A stretch of DNA of 34,638 nucleotides from Prevotella sp. (GTDB lineage Bacteria; Bacteroidota; Bacteroidia; Bacteroidales; Bacteroidaceae), in assembly GCA_024690505.1 (NCBI GenBank), contig JAILPA010000132.1, forward strand, positions 1 through 34,638. The letters are read 5' to 3'. The translations under genes and the position numbers were made by a program. This document shows, in pieces, positions 21,164-30,431 of the stretch. Position 1 is the stretch's first letter; each line of letters opens with the position of its first letter. The notes under the pieces are model-generated. The model made no database searches. It was not told where the DNA came from and saw nothing but the letters and a program-made list of their open reading frames with translations.

Positions 21164-22438
21164 TCAAGAATAGCGCCGTGGATAGCGCAACCATATTGAG
21201 AGGAGCGCAGCTAACCCGATGGCAACGGGATAGAACAGATGGGGCACTATTTCAATGGGATTGACGGCTGCCAGTCCTGCAGCCATCAGGATCTGTGCAC
21301 CGTAAGGGATGAGCCCTTGAACAGTGCACGAGAAGGTGTCGAGCAACGAGGCGCACTTGCGGGCATCGAGACTATATTTCTCACCTATCTGGCGGGCTAG
21401 GCCGCCAACTGTGATAATCGAAACCGTGTTGTTGGCAGTGCACAGGTTCACGATGCTTACCAGTGCCGCTATCGACAGTTCAGCTCCACGTTTGCTGTTG
21501 ATGTGTCGGGTGAGACGATCGATGATGAAGTCGATGCCGCCGTTGTGCTTGATGACCTCAAGCAGCCCACCCGCCATCATCGTGATAATTATGAGTTCAC
21601 CCATGCCCACAATGCCCTGCCCCATGGCGCCAAACCAGTCGTAGGCATTGGTAAACGAACCGTCGGCCAGTCCCAGGGCCCCCGTCAGGACAATGCCCAA
21701 GGTGAGCACCGCCATGACGTTAAGCCCGAAGATGGCCGTGATGAGCACCACCACATAGGGCAACACTTTCCAGAAATCAACCTCTCCAACGTTGGATGGC
21801 GAGGAGATGCCTTGCCCTATGATGAGATAAATGGCAAGCACCACCGCTGCTGCAGGGATGACGATGAAGGAGTTCACGCGAAACTTATCGCTCAGCTTGC
21901 AGCCCTGGGTCTGGGTGGCGATGATGGTGGTGTCGCTGATGAACGACAGATTGTCGCCAAAGAACGAACCGCCCACGACGACAGCTATCATCAGGGGTAC
22001 CGAGGCCTCGGTATGCTCGGCCACTCCAGCAGCGATGGGTGTCAGGGCCACAATAGTGCCGACACTGGTACCGATGGACAGCGATATGAAGCAGGCCGCC
22101 AGAAACAGGCCTGCCAAAATCATCTGACTGGGCAACAATGACAGCGTCAGGTTCACAGTGGAGTCGATAGCCCCCATTACTTTGGCCGAATGGGCAAACG
22201 CTCCTGCCAGGACAAATATCCATATCATCAGCATCATCTGGCTGGTACCTGCACCACGACTGAACACGTCGATGCGCTGACGCAAAGGGCCACGGCTGAT
22301 GGTAATGGCATAGATGCTGGCGACCATAAAGGCCACAGTGATAGGAACCCGGTAGAAGTCGCCAGCGACAATGCTCGTCACAAGATAGAGAGCGACGAAC
22401 ACCATAAGCGGACTCAGGGCAACGACACCTCTCTTCAC
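21164..22438 (-). CDS. NhaC-family Na+/H+ antiporter
   Basis: A 424-residue inner-membrane transporter with about eleven hydrophobic segments. The stretch FISLSIGTSVGTIVALTPIAAGVAEH, followed by VVVGGSFFGDNLSFISDTTIIATQTQG, is diagnostic of the NhaC family and carries the acidic and polar residues used in ion exchange. CTANNTVSIITVGGLARQI in the C-terminal half is a second family signature. Members exchange Na+ for H+, and some have organic-acid or malate/lactate specificity, so the substrate is not certain. The gene starts 2 bp after the DUF5606 gene stops, so the two are surely co-transcribed. Confidence 0.88.
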   Translation of the reverse strand: MKRGVVALSPLMVFVALYLVTSIVAGDFYRVPITVAFMVASIYAITISRGPLRQRIDVFSRGAGTSQMMLMIWIFVLAGAFAHSAKVMGAIDSTVNLTLSLLPSQMILAGLFLAACFISLSIGTSVGTIVALTPIAAGVAEHTEASVPLMIAVVVGGSFFGDNLSFISDTTIIATQTQGCKLSDKFRVNSFIVIPAAAVVLAIYLIIGQGISSPSNVGEVDFWKVLPYVVVLITAIFGLNVMAVLTLGIVLTGALGLADGSFTNAYDWFGAMGQGIVGMGELIIITMMAGGLLEVIKHNGGIDFIIDRLTRHINSKRGAELSIAALVSIVNLCTANNTVSIITVGGLARQIGEKYSLDARKCASLLDTFSCTVQGLIPYGAQILMAAGLAAVNPIEIVPHLFYPVAIGLAALLSIWLRYPRRYS

Positions 22439-22440
22439 AC

Positions 22441-22887
22441 CTATTCTTTCTCTTTCCGGTCGTCTACGTTGTCACCCTCAGTAGGTTTCATTTCTTCCTT
22501 GAAGTCGGTAATGCCGTTGGCAACGAGGATGTTATACCACTGAATGAGTTTCTTGATGTCACTGTTGTGAACACGCTCACGATCGAAGTTTGGCAGGATC
22601 TTGGCAAAGTACTCACGCAGTTCATCGCCACTGGCCTTCTTCTGGTCTATGCTGGCTTTCTTGCCCTGCTCCAGGGTCTTCATACTGTCGAGGACATCCA
22701 TCAGAGGCACGTCGTCGGTATCAGTGAACATGGCAATATCAGCGAGCGATGTTATGCGGTCGGTGCCAAAGGCTGGGATACGCTTGTGGGATTCGTCGAG
22801 TGCCTCTACAATGAGGCTGTTCTTTGCACGAGATACTAGTTTGAAAAGGCCGGGCTTGCCGGCAATGGCTAAAATGGTCTGTTGCAT
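22441..22887 (-). CDS. DUF5606-family protein
   Basis: A 148-residue cytoplasmic protein of a Bacteroidota-specific family known as DUF5606. The N-terminal ~50 residues (ILAIAGKPGLFKLVSRAKNSLIVEALDE) have the small beta-barrel-like pattern conserved in the family. The helical middle (YFAKILPNFDRERVHNSDIKKLIQWYNIL) is also typical. The C-terminus is a charged, disordered Glu/Lys/Asp tail. No enzyme motif is visible. The gene sits between coaE (gap 73 bp) and the nhaC-like gene (gap 2 bp). Association with housekeeping genes suggests a general cell function, which is not established. Confidence 0.8.
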   Translation of the reverse strand: MQQTILAIAGKPGLFKLVSRAKNSLIVEALDESHKRIPAFGTDRITSLADIAMFTDTDDVPLMDVLDSMKTLEQGKKASIDQKKASGDELREYFAKILPNFDRERVHNSDIKKLIQWYNILVANGITDFKEEMKPTEGDNVDDRKEKE

Positions 22888-22960
22888 TGTATTAAGTATT
22901 TAAGATTCTTTTTTCTGTTGAATAATGATATGATGTTTTCCTCCTTTGCATGAATCATGT

Positions 22961-23509
22961 TTAAGTATTCAGTAACCTGTCGATTTGAGGTATGAGCGGC
23001 ATCGTGCCGTCGTTGATGATAACGCCCCCTGCCCTCCTCACGAGCTCTTCCTGAGGCCATTGCCGGGCAATCCACTCCTCAGCCTTCTGCCGACTGATGC
23101 CGTCGCGCCTCATAATGCGATCGATGCGCACCTCTTCAGGAGCCGTGACCACAAAGACGCGATCTACCAGGCGGTCAAAGCCCGACTCGTAGAGTATGGC
23201 ACATTCCATCCACTCCATCTGGCTATGCTCAAAGTCATCGGCTACGGCAGGGTGTACAATGCTGTTAATGGCCTGAGCATTCTCTGGAGATGCCATGAGG
23301 TAGCGGGTGATGGCAGCTTTGTTGGGTACGCCGTCAAAATAAGCATCGGGCCCAATGAGCTCGGTCAGCTTACGGCATATCACGTCTGAAGTGCGCATCA
23401 GCCGCTTCGCAGCCTGGTCGCAGTCGTAGATGGTGATGCCTCGCTGTTCCAACAGACGGCACACAAAGCTTTTACCGCTGCCTATTCCTCCTGTAATAGC
23501 CGTCTTCAT
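22961..23509 (-). CDS. coaE: Dephospho-CoA kinase CoaE
   Basis: CoaE phosphorylates dephospho-CoA to coenzyme A, the last step of CoA synthesis in the cytoplasm. The 182-residue protein starts MKTAITGGIGSGKSFVCRLL, with the P-loop GGIGSGKS. DCDQAAKRL follows with the expected substrate-site Asp. Later motifs are ILYESGFDRLVDRVFVVTAPEEVRIDRIMRRDG-like, in the family order. It is slightly shorter than the usual ~200 residues, but all core motifs are there. Its ATG overlaps the stop of the ybbR-like gene by 4 bp (23506-23509), showing translational coupling. Confidence 0.94.
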   Translation of the reverse strand: MKTAITGGIGSGKSFVCRLLEQRGITIYDCDQAAKRLMRTSDVICRKLTELIGPDAYFDGVPNKAAITRYLMASPENAQAINSIVHPAVADDFEHSQMEWMECAILYESGFDRLVDRVFVVTAPEEVRIDRIMRRDGISRQKAEEWIARQWPQEELVRRAGGVIINDGTMPLIPQIDRLLNT

Positions 23510-24462
23510 GGGACATGATGGATGGATGAAGCGTCTATCGTATCAAGGAGGAAGTCGACCTGTGTGCGATCCAGCCTGACGCGATGAATGCCATCGGGTT
23601 TTTTCCTAAGGTAAATATTGCACGACGTTGATGGGTCAGTGCTGAACTCATCGTAGTCAGCCACCACCTGGAAGTCAGCAGGCTTGATGTCCTGGTAGTT
23701 TTTCATACCTGTAACGAAGGTCACAGCCACTTTGGCAGGGAATGTGCGCAACTCCATGTTCGCAGGCATGTTCTCTCCAATCACAGGTATTTCACTGATG
23801 GTCACCTCTGTCTTCACATCAGTATTAAAGGTCACGGTGACACGTTCGGGCACCATCTTCGCACCTTTTATCTTCTGCAATCGAGAGTTGACCGATACTG
23901 AATTTCGGAAATCCTTGTGCGTCATCGGCTCAGTGTAGACACACGTGAGCGTGTCGAGCAGTTCTGTCGAGGCATACACGGTGATGGTCTTTGTAGTGAA
24001 TACCGTGTCGGTAATGAAATAAAGCGGGTCGGGGGTCATCTGCCCCACGAACACCACGGGCACGTCCTTCTTCTCTCCGTTGTTGTAGTAGAAGATGACG
24101 TTCTCTGGCTTCACGCTCAGCGGCACGGCCGATGCTGGCAACATTTTTCCTACCATCTTCAGCAAGTCGCTGCTCCCCACGATGCCTGTACCGTCTTTAC
24201 GCGCATAGCGTTTGAAGTCGATGTCGATGGGGGTAAGGTTGTGATTATATAAATAGGTTATAAGACTAATACCCTTATCGCGCACAGTGACGCGCAGGGT
24301 ATCGGTCTCGCTCGATGTCATCACCACGCTCTGTGGTATATTGACATAGCGCACAGGAATCCTCACCTCCTGCTCGTAAGTCTCATTGAGTGTCGTCAGG
24401 AGCCAGATGATACCCGCCAAAGCGAGGAAGAACAGGAAGATGAGGAACTCCTTGCCTTTCAC
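23506..24462 (-). CDS. YbbR-like domain protein
   Basis: A 318-residue protein with one N-terminal membrane segment (FLIFLFFLALAGIIWLLTTL) and an extracytoplasmic part built of YbbR-type beta domains. Examples are EVRIPVRYVNIPQSVVM at the start and ITVYASTELLDTLTCVYTEP and VAVTFVTGMKNYQDIKPADFQVVADY later. In Firmicutes, YbbR/CdaR proteins regulate a cyclic-di-AMP synthase. No such synthase gene is in this window, so a regulatory role here is only an analogy. It overlaps coaE by 4 bp and follows yajC by 46 bp; the nusB-yajC-ybbR-coaE order is common in Bacteroidota. Confidence 0.85.
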   Translation of the reverse strand: MKGKEFLIFLFFLALAGIIWLLTTLNETYEQEVRIPVRYVNIPQSVVMTSSETDTLRVTVRDKGISLITYLYNHNLTPIDIDFKRYARKDGTGIVGSSDLLKMVGKMLPASAVPLSVKPENVIFYYNNGEKKDVPVVFVGQMTPDPLYFITDTVFTTKTITVYASTELLDTLTCVYTEPMTHKDFRNSVSVNSRLQKIKGAKMVPERVTVTFNTDVKTEVTISEIPVIGENMPANMELRTFPAKVAVTFVTGMKNYQDIKPADFQVVADYDEFSTDPSTSCNIYLRKKPDGIHRVRLDRTQVDFLLDTIDASSIHHVP

Positions 24463-24508
24463 TATTCAATATTCACTTTTCTTTTTACTATTCCTCTGAA
24501 GCTAAGGA

Positions 24509-24829
24509 TTACTTCTGAAGCGGCGTGTTGGCCATGTCCTTGAACACGTAGCTCTTGTCCACGACGATGACTACGTCTTTGGCAATCTTCACGTCGACCG
24601 TGTTCTTAGCCAGGTCAACACTCTTCACCGTGCCATAAATGCCGCCGCCTGTGACCACGCTCGTTCCTTCCGTCAATTGGTTCTGGAACTTCTGAATCTC
24701 CTTTTGTCGTTTCTGCTGGGGGCGAATCATAAAGAAATACATGATGGCAAAGATAGCCACCATCATTAAAATCATCATCATACCGCCACCTTGAGGCTGG
24801 CCGTCGGCTGCTAAAAATAAGTTTGTCAT
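24509..24829 (-). CDS. yajC: Preprotein translocase subunit YajC
   Basis: YajC is a small inner-membrane protein associated with SecDF and the Sec translocase. The 106-residue protein has a short N-terminus, one methionine-rich membrane helix (MMMILMMVAIFAIMYFFMI) and the hallmark RPQQKRQKEIQKFQNQL after it. A small beta domain with GTSVVTGGGIYGTVKSVD completes the family pattern. It lies between nusB (68 bp) and the ybbR-like gene (46 bp) on the same strand and is likely co-transcribed with them. Confidence 0.95.
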   Translation of the reverse strand: MTNLFLAADGQPQGGGMMMILMMVAIFAIMYFFMIRPQQKRQKEIQKFQNQLTEGTSVVTGGGIYGTVKSVDLAKNTVDVKIAKDVVIVVDKSYVFKDMANTPLQK

Positions 24830-24897
24830 TGTGTTAAAATTAATTTGTTATTTTTGTTAATTCGTTGTCATTATCCCTGTTTGGGAAACCGCATTTG

Positions 24898-25839
24898 TCA
24901 ATTCCCAAGCTTGCCCATTGGCTTCATCAGCCGTCCTGTCTGTATCAGATGCCTGGCAATGGCGTCGAGCATACCGTTGATATAGCTGTAGCTGCGGGGC
25001 GTGGAGTAGACTTTTGCCAGATTCACATATTCATTGATGGTCACTGAGAGGGGAATACTGGGGAACGTCAGCATCTCAGCAATGGCTATCTGCATAATGA
25101 TGACATCCATATAGGCCAGTCGGGAGAAGTCCCAGTTGCGCGATGACTCGCTCATATACCGCTGATACTCCTCGCCATTCATAATCGTGGCACGGAACAG
25201 CTTACGGGCATAGTCCACCTCGTCGTCCGTGTCGTATTCTGCCAACAGTTCCTGGCGCGGACCGTTTTTCTCCTCAAAGCGTTTGATGGTTTTCAGCACG
25301 AACGTGTCCACCACGTCCTTGTCGTCGTTCCAATAGAGGCTCTGCTCCTCCAACAGTGCCTCCAGGTCGGCATTATCCTGGATAAGTGCCCTATACAGTC
25401 GGCGCCACAGCTCGCGGTCGGCAGCATAGTCGTCTTCGGGGCTCTCCATATACTCTTTATATATCTCACTAAGCTCAATCTCTTCACACAGACGGCCCAC
25501 AAACTCCTGGTCGTCGGCCCATGTGCGCTTCTGTGAGCTGACAAACTCGTTCAGCTGCTTATTGTCTGCCAACTGAAGGGCAAACCTGTTGAGTACGAAC
25601 TTCTGCGAAGGCATCTCCCCGCCTTCACGGCGCACCTTGGCCTGACGCAACTCCAACCGACGCTGCTCCTCTTTCGTCACTGCCACAATAAGGGCCAGAA
25701 GGTGGTTGTACAGGTCGTATGCTTTCGACAGGCTGAATGCCAGTTCCTTCTCGGCAGCGTCAATGTTCTTGTTTCCGTTCTGATAGTAAGCGTAGGTCAG
25801 CTGAACAATCTTGATTCGGATGATCTCTCTGTTTATCAT
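24898..25839 (-). CDS. nusB: Transcription antitermination factor NusB, long form
   Basis: NusB binds boxA RNA with NusE (S10) and promotes complete transcription of rRNA operons. The C-terminal ~140 residues form the NusB domain: ARKLFRATIMNGEEYQRYM, NWDFSRLAYMDVIIMQIAIAE and PLSVTINEYVNLAKVYSTPRS-type motifs and the closing FINGMLD-like YINGMLDAIARHL. The N-terminus begins MINREIIRIKIVQLTYAYYQ. The total of 313 residues is about twice the E. coli protein but normal for Bacteroidota, where an extra helical half is present. It heads the minus-strand gene run; a promoter with -7 TAATTTTG lies 70 bp upstream. Confidence 0.93.
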   Translation of the reverse strand: MINREIIRIKIVQLTYAYYQNGNKNIDAAEKELAFSLSKAYDLYNHLLALIVAVTKEEQRRLELRQAKVRREGGEMPSQKFVLNRFALQLADNKQLNEFVSSQKRTWADDQEFVGRLCEEIELSEIYKEYMESPEDDYAADRELWRRLYRALIQDNADLEALLEEQSLYWNDDKDVVDTFVLKTIKRFEEKNGPRQELLAEYDTDDEVDYARKLFRATIMNGEEYQRYMSESSRNWDFSRLAYMDVIIMQIAIAEMLTFPSIPLSVTINEYVNLAKVYSTPRSYSYINGMLDAIARHLIQTGRLMKPMGKLGN

Positions 25840-25908
25840 TTCTTGCTTTTCAGTAATCTAAATGGCGCACCTCAGTGCTAACCACGGTTGTTTCATTCAT
25901 TTCGGATG

Positions 25909-25939
25909 CAAAATTAGTCATTTTTCCGCTATTATACAA
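25909..25939 (-). promoter_or_regulatory. Promoter of the nusB gene run
   Basis: TAATTTTG read on the minus strand at 25909-25916 is an exact -7 match. TTG at 25937-25939 is a partial -33 element with a 20-bp spacer. The start codon lies 70 bp downstream. Confidence 0.5.
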
Positions 25940-26008
25940 GAAAAAGAAGAAAAAAAACGCATTCGTCTTTTTACCCGGCCATTCATATTGACGATTCATT
26001 GTAGCCTT

Positions 26009-26096
26009 GTGCCGCTTTGCGATGAACAAAGGACAGCTTCTCGAGCAGAGAAGGACAGCTTTGCCGATGAAGAAGGACAGTTTCCCGAGTCAAAGC
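26009..26096. repeat. 22-bp tandem array between nusB and lpxA
   Basis: GGACAG starts at 26031, 26053 and 26075, exactly 22 bp apart, each followed by a CTTT-type stretch and a purine-rich end (AGAGAA, GAAGAA). A diverged unit (26009-26030) precedes them. The 400-bp gap 25840-26240 otherwise holds only the divergent promoters of nusB and lpxA. The array lies between the two promoters. Confidence 0.7.
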
Positions 26097-26158
26097 ACCG
26101 CTTCTAAATCGTCAGGGGAACGAAGGGACTGCTCGCACAGCACTTTTTGAGCAAAAAA

Positions 26159-26190
26159 TTTGGATATATGGATTATTATCCCTACCTTTG
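26159..26190 (+). promoter_or_regulatory. Promoter of the lpxA-miaA-PBP1A-helicase genes
   Basis: TTTG at 26159-26162 and TACCTTTG at 26183-26190 are separated by 20 bp, an exact match to the Bacteroidota promoter layout. The lpxA start lies 50 bp beyond the -7 box. Confidence 0.7.
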
Positions 26191-26240
26191 CGGTGGAATT
26201 AAGAAAACGGCACATTCGCCAGCATAATCTATTAAAGACA

Positions 26241-27011
26241 ATGAACCAAATACACCCTTTAGCCGTCGTATCGCCTGAGGCCAAACTTGGCGACGGCAAT
26301 GTGATAGGCCCATTTTGCGTGATTGACGCCAACGTGGTGATGGGCGACAACAACCACCTGCTAAACAGCGTCACCATCCACTGCGGTGCACGTATCGGCA
26401 ACGGCAACGAGTTCTTCCCCGGCGCCAGCATCTCAACCAAGCCGCAAGACCTGAAGTTCCGCGGCGAAGAGACAACCTGCGAGATTGGCGACAACAACAG
26501 CATTCGCGAGAACGTGACCATCAGCCGGGGCACTGCCTCGAAGGGTAAGACTGTGGTGGGCAACGGCAACTTGCTGATGGAGAACATGCACATTGCCCAC
26601 GACTGCGTCATAGGCAACGGCTGCATCATAGGCAACTCGACGAAATTTGCCGGCGAAGTGGAAGTTGACGACAATGCCATTATCTCTGCCGAGGTGCTTG
26701 TACACCAGTTCAACAACATAGGAGGCTATGTGATGATTCAGGGAGGCAGCCGCACCAGTCAGGACATTCCGCCATACATCATCGCAGGCAAGGAGCCCAT
26801 CCGCTTTGCTGGCGTGAACCTCATTGGCCTCCGCCGTCGTGGATTCCCCAATGAGACCATTGAGATGATTCACGACACCTACCGCATCATCTACGCCCAG
26901 GGCATTATGAAGGACGGCATAGCTGAGGCCCGCGCCAAGTATCCCAACTCAAAAGAGGTGGAATACATCTGCTCGTTCATAGAGAAATCGAAACGCGGAA
27001 TTATCCGCTGA
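26241..27011 (+). CDS. lpxA: UDP-N-acetylglucosamine acyltransferase LpxA
   Basis: LpxA adds the first hydroxyacyl chain to UDP-GlcNAc, the opening step of lipid A synthesis, in the cytoplasm. The 256-residue protein begins [28 protein letters not shown]. It consists of hexapeptide repeats that fold as a left-handed beta-helix, then the typical helical C-terminus ([20 protein letters not shown]). The catalytic histidine is in [14 protein letters not shown], and [21 protein letters not shown] is the family signature. ATG at 26241 gives the usual length; an upstream in-frame TTG at 26160 lies before the -7 box and is rejected. The stop overlaps the miaA start by 1 bp. Confidence 0.95.
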   Translation: MNQIHPLAVVSPEAKLGDGNVIGPFCVIDANVVMGDNNHLLNSVTIHCGARIGNGNEFFPGASISTKPQDLKFRGEETTCEIGDNNSIRENVTISRGTASKGKTVVGNGNLLMENMHIAHDCVIGNGCIIGNSTKFAGEVEVDDNAIISAEVLVHQFNNIGGYVMIQGGSRTSQDIPPYIIAGKEPIRFAGVNLIGLRRRGFPNETIEMIHDTYRIIYAQGIMKDGIAEARAKYPNSKEVEYICSFIEKSKRGIIR

Positions 27012-27907
27012 TGAAGACACTGGTCGTTATAACAGGCCCGACAGCCGTAGGTAAGACAGCACTCTGTCTCGACATCGCACGGCATTTCGGCATTCCCATC
27101 GTTAATGCCGACAGTAGGCAAATTTACCGCGACATGAGAATAGGCACTGCCGCACCCACCGGGGAACAGCTCCGGCAGGTGCGGCATTTCTTTGTAGGCA
27201 CACTGGCACTGGAGGAATACTACAGCGCATCGATGTATGAGCAACAGACAATAGCTCTGCTGGAAGAACTCTTCGAACAAAGCGACTATGCCCTGATGGC
27301 AGGGGGCAGCATGATGTATATCGACGCTGTCTGCAACGGCATTGACGACATCCCGACAGTAGATGCCGAGACAAGAGCCCTAATGAAGCAACGCCTTGCA
27401 GAAGAAGGACTTGATGCCCTTTGCGAAGAACTGAAAAGGCTAGACCCGGAGCACTATGCCATCGTGGACAAGAAGAACCCGCGTCGCGTGGTTCACGCCT
27501 TGGAAATTTGCCACATGACAGGAGGCACCTACACCGCCCTGCGCAAAGCAGAACGTAAGAGGAGACCTTTCCGCATCATCAAGGTAGGACTGAATCTGCC
27601 ACGGGAAGAACTCTACGAACGCATCAACGCTCGCGTTGACCAGATGATGAGCGATGGACTGCTCGAGGAGGCACGCCACCTCTACCCTATGCGCCACCTC
27701 AATGCCCTCAACACGGTGGGATATAAGGAATTGTTTGCTTACATCGACGGCAAATGGACACTCGACGAAGCCGTGGAACGAATAAAAGGCAACACACGCC
27801 GGTATGCTCGCAAACAGCTGACATGGTTTAAGAAAGACACTGACATGAAGTGGTTCTCACCTAACGATAAAAGACAAATAATCAACTACATCACCAACTA
27901 TGACTGA
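27011..27907 (+). CDS. miaA: tRNA dimethylallyltransferase MiaA
   Basis: MiaA transfers a dimethylallyl group to A37 of tRNAs that read UNN codons, which supports accurate decoding. The 298-residue protein has the P-loop [15 protein letters not shown] near the N-terminus, the substrate loop [24 protein letters not shown], and the C-terminal signature [15 protein letters not shown] followed by [14 protein letters not shown]. All are canonical. The gene overlaps lpxA by 1 bp and the PBP1A gene by 8 bp, so the three are translationally linked. Confidence 0.96.
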   Translation: MKTLVVITGPTAVGKTALCLDIARHFGIPIVNADSRQIYRDMRIGTAAPTGEQLRQVRHFFVGTLALEEYYSASMYEQQTIALLEELFEQSDYALMAGGSMMYIDAVCNGIDDIPTVDAETRALMKQRLAEEGLDALCEELKRLDPEHYAIVDKKNPRRVVHALEICHMTGGTYTALRKAERKRRPFRIIKVGLNLPREELYERINARVDQMMSDGLLEEARHLYPMRHLNALNTVGYKELFAYIDGKWTLDEAVERIKGNTRRYARKQLTWFKKDTDMKWFSPNDKRQIINYITNYD

Positions 27908-30389
27908 AGAAGAAAACGGGACGCTGGAGAAAAAGCAGAAGAACATCTTCCTGCGCATTCTCTTGAGAACATGGCACGGCATCAAGAAGGGATGCTCATG
28001 GTACATCCACCTGTTCAAGGGACGCCCATGGTACGTCAAAATCCTGTCGGGCGTGATGTCGTTCATACTCTTCGTCATCCTCTATCTGGGTGCTGTCGAC
28101 ATCAACTTCCTGGGGCTTTTCGGCCAATCGCCCAGCATGGACGACATCATCAACGCACGTCCGCCACAAGCCTCGGAGATATACAGCGCCGACGGGGAAA
28201 TGATAGGCAAGTTCTTCAGCGAAAACCGCACACCGGTGAGATACGAAGACGTGAACCCCGTCTTCTGGCAGGCTCTTATCGACACTGAAGACGAACGCTT
28301 CTACAGCCACTTCGGCGTGGACGTGCCAGCCCTGTTCGCCGTGATGAAGGACTATGTGCTGCACCACGATGCACGCGGTGCTTCCACCATTACCCAGCAG
28401 CTGGCAAAGAACCTGTTCCGTGTCAGGACGCACTATTCCACAGGACTGCTGGGACGCGTGCCAGGCCTACGCATCCTCGTGATGAAGAGTAAGGAATGGG
28501 TGACGGCATTCAAACTGGAGTGGAACTTCTCTAAAGAAGATATACTCACCATGTATGCCAACACCGTCGACTTTGGCTCCAATGCCTACGGCATCAAGAC
28601 GGCCTGCAGCACCTATTTTAATATATCGCCCAAGGAACTAAAGCCTGAACAGGCTGCCGTGTTAGTGGGAATGCTGAAGGCCACCACTACCTACAACCCC
28701 CGGCTGAACCCCGAGAACAGTCTGCGGCGGCGCAATGTAGTGCTCGACAACATGAGACGCCACGGACACCTGACGCAACAACAGTTCGACTCGCTGGTAC
28801 AGAAACCCATAGAGCTTAACTACAACGCGGAAACAGCCTACGACGGAAAGGCTGGCTATTTCCGTAAGGCTATGGAGAACAACATCCAAGCATGGTGCCG
28901 CCAGCACAACTACGACCTCTATGCCGACGGCCTGAAGATCTACACCACCATCGACATGCGGATGCAGCGCTATGCCGAGGAGGCAGCCCGCGAACAGATG
29001 CAAATCATTCAGAAGAACTTCGACGAGCACTGGGGCACGCAGAATCCTTGGGTAGACCGCAGCCAGCGCGAAATTCCCAACTACATCGAACAGCTCGCCA
29101 CGCGTCTGCCGTGCTTCAAGAAACTAGAGAAGAAATATCCCAACGACCCCGATTCCGTGTGGTACTACATAAACCTGCCGCACGACATGGAGCTGTTCAG
29201 CTATAAAGGGCCTGTCAAAGCCCACATGAGCACCCTCGACTCGCTGCGCTACATCGCACGCTTCATGCACTGCGGCTTCGTAGCCATGGAGCCACATACC
29301 GGCCACGTGAAAGCCTGGGTGGGCGACATCGACTTCGACACCTGGAAATACGACAAGGTGACCTCTCTGCGTCAGCCCGGCAGCACCTTCAAGCTGTTTG
29401 TCTATACAGAGGCCATGAATCAGGGGCTTAACCCGTGCAAGACATACGTCGACACCTACTACCGGATAGGAAACGGATGGACGCCCCACAATGCCAGTGG
29501 TTCCGTGTCGGAAGCCACCATGACGCTGCGCACCGCCTTCGCAAAAAGCGTAAACACCATTGCCGCCAAACTGGGTAACGATGTCGGTATCAGTCGCATA
29601 GCCCGCACCGCTCATGCCATGGGCATCAAGAGTCGTCTGGAAGAAGTGCCGGCCCTAGCATTAGGTGCCAGCGACGTCAGCCTGCTCGAGATGGTGAATG
29701 CCTACAGCACGGTTGCCAGCGACGGCATCGTACACGAGCCCGTCTTCGTCACACGCATCCTCGACCGCGACGGCCATGAGATTTACCGCGCCAAAGACGA
29801 AGGGAAATCCGTGCTCAGCTATCGCACAGCCTTCTTCATGCAGCAGATGCTACAAGGAGGGCTCAACGGCACCAGCTGGAGCCTGCGCGAGTACGTGGGG
29901 GACTACATGGCCGACACCGACTTTGGCGGAAAGACAGGCACCTCCAACAACCACTCAGATGCCTGGTTCATGGGCGTCACGCCAAAGCTCGTCTGCGGAG
30001 CATGGGTGGGAGGCGAATACCGCGCCATTCACTTCCGCACCGGACAGCTGGGACAAGGCAGCAAGACGGCACTGCCCATCTGCGGTCGCTTCCTCAAGGC
30101 AGTGCTTGGCGACGAGCACTTCGCACAGTACAGGGCGAAGTTCGACGCCTGTCGCGATGAGACCCTGCTGCCGAGCATGTATCTCTGCGACTACTACTAT
30201 GACCCCATGGACAGCATCATGGAGCAGCTCAACAACGAGTACCTGGAACTGATGAATGACGAGACCCTCGACATCTACGAGCTGGCACCCGCCGATGACA
30301 ACGCTCCCCAGAACGACAATGCCACAGACATGCCTGCACCCGTTTCGGCCGAAGAACCAGCGGGCAGCACAGATGTACCCGAGCCATAA
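27900..30389 (+). CDS. Class A penicillin-binding protein (PBP1A type)
   Basis: A bifunctional enzyme that polymerises glycan strands and cross-links peptidoglycan, anchored in the inner membrane. The 829-residue protein has a cytoplasmic N-terminus, one membrane segment ([19 protein letters not shown]), and a GT51 transglycosylase domain with [12 protein letters not shown] and [13 protein letters not shown]. The transpeptidase domain has STFK (Ser about residue 495), SVN (about 550) and KTGTS (about 678). The C-terminus is a disordered Asp/Ala/Pro-rich tail. It follows miaA with an 8-bp overlap and precedes the helicase by 42 bp. No lesion is seen. Confidence 0.95.
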   Translation: MTEEENGTLEKKQKNIFLRILLRTWHGIKKGCSWYIHLFKGRPWYVKILSGVMSFILFVILYLGAVDINFLGLFGQSPSMDDIINARPPQASEIYSADGEMIGKFFSENRTPVRYEDVNPVFWQALIDTEDERFYSHFGVDVPALFAVMKDYVLHHDARGASTITQQLAKNLFRVRTHYSTGLLGRVPGLRILVMKSKEWVTAFKLEWNFSKEDILTMYANTVDFGSNAYGIKTACSTYFNISPKELKPEQAAVLVGMLKATTTYNPRLNPENSLRRRNVVLDNMRRHGHLTQQQFDSLVQKPIELNYNAETAYDGKAGYFRKAMENNIQAWCRQHNYDLYADGLKIYTTIDMRMQRYAEEAAREQMQIIQKNFDEHWGTQNPWVDRSQREIPNYIEQLATRLPCFKKLEKKYPNDPDSVWYYINLPHDMELFSYKGPVKAHMSTLDSLRYIARFMHCGFVAMEPHTGHVKAWVGDIDFDTWKYDKVTSLRQPGSTFKLFVYTEAMNQGLNPCKTYVDTYYRIGNGWTPHNASGSVSEATMTLRTAFAKSVNTIAAKLGNDVGISRIARTAHAMGIKSRLEEVPALALGASDVSLLEMVNAYSTVASDGIVHEPVFVTRILDRDGHEIYRAKDEGKSVLSYRTAFFMQQMLQGGLNGTSWSLREYVGDYMADTDFGGKTGTSNNHSDAWFMGVTPKLVCGAWVGGEYRAIHFRTGQLGQGSKTALPICGRFLKAVLGDEHFAQYRAKFDACRDETLLPSMYLCDYYYDPMDSIMEQLNNEYLELMNDETLDIYELAPADDNAPQNDNATDMPAPVSAEEPAGSTDVPEP

Positions 30390-30431
30390 CCAGATAACAA
30401 GACGCAAGGACAGAGAAGTATATAGACACAC

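Noticed and set aside
22869..22960. A short frame with an AAAGGAGG stretch between coaE and the DUF5606 gene, as a leader peptide
   Set aside because: It overlaps the start of the DUF5606 gene, has no regulatory hairpin, and the purine stretch is probably chance.
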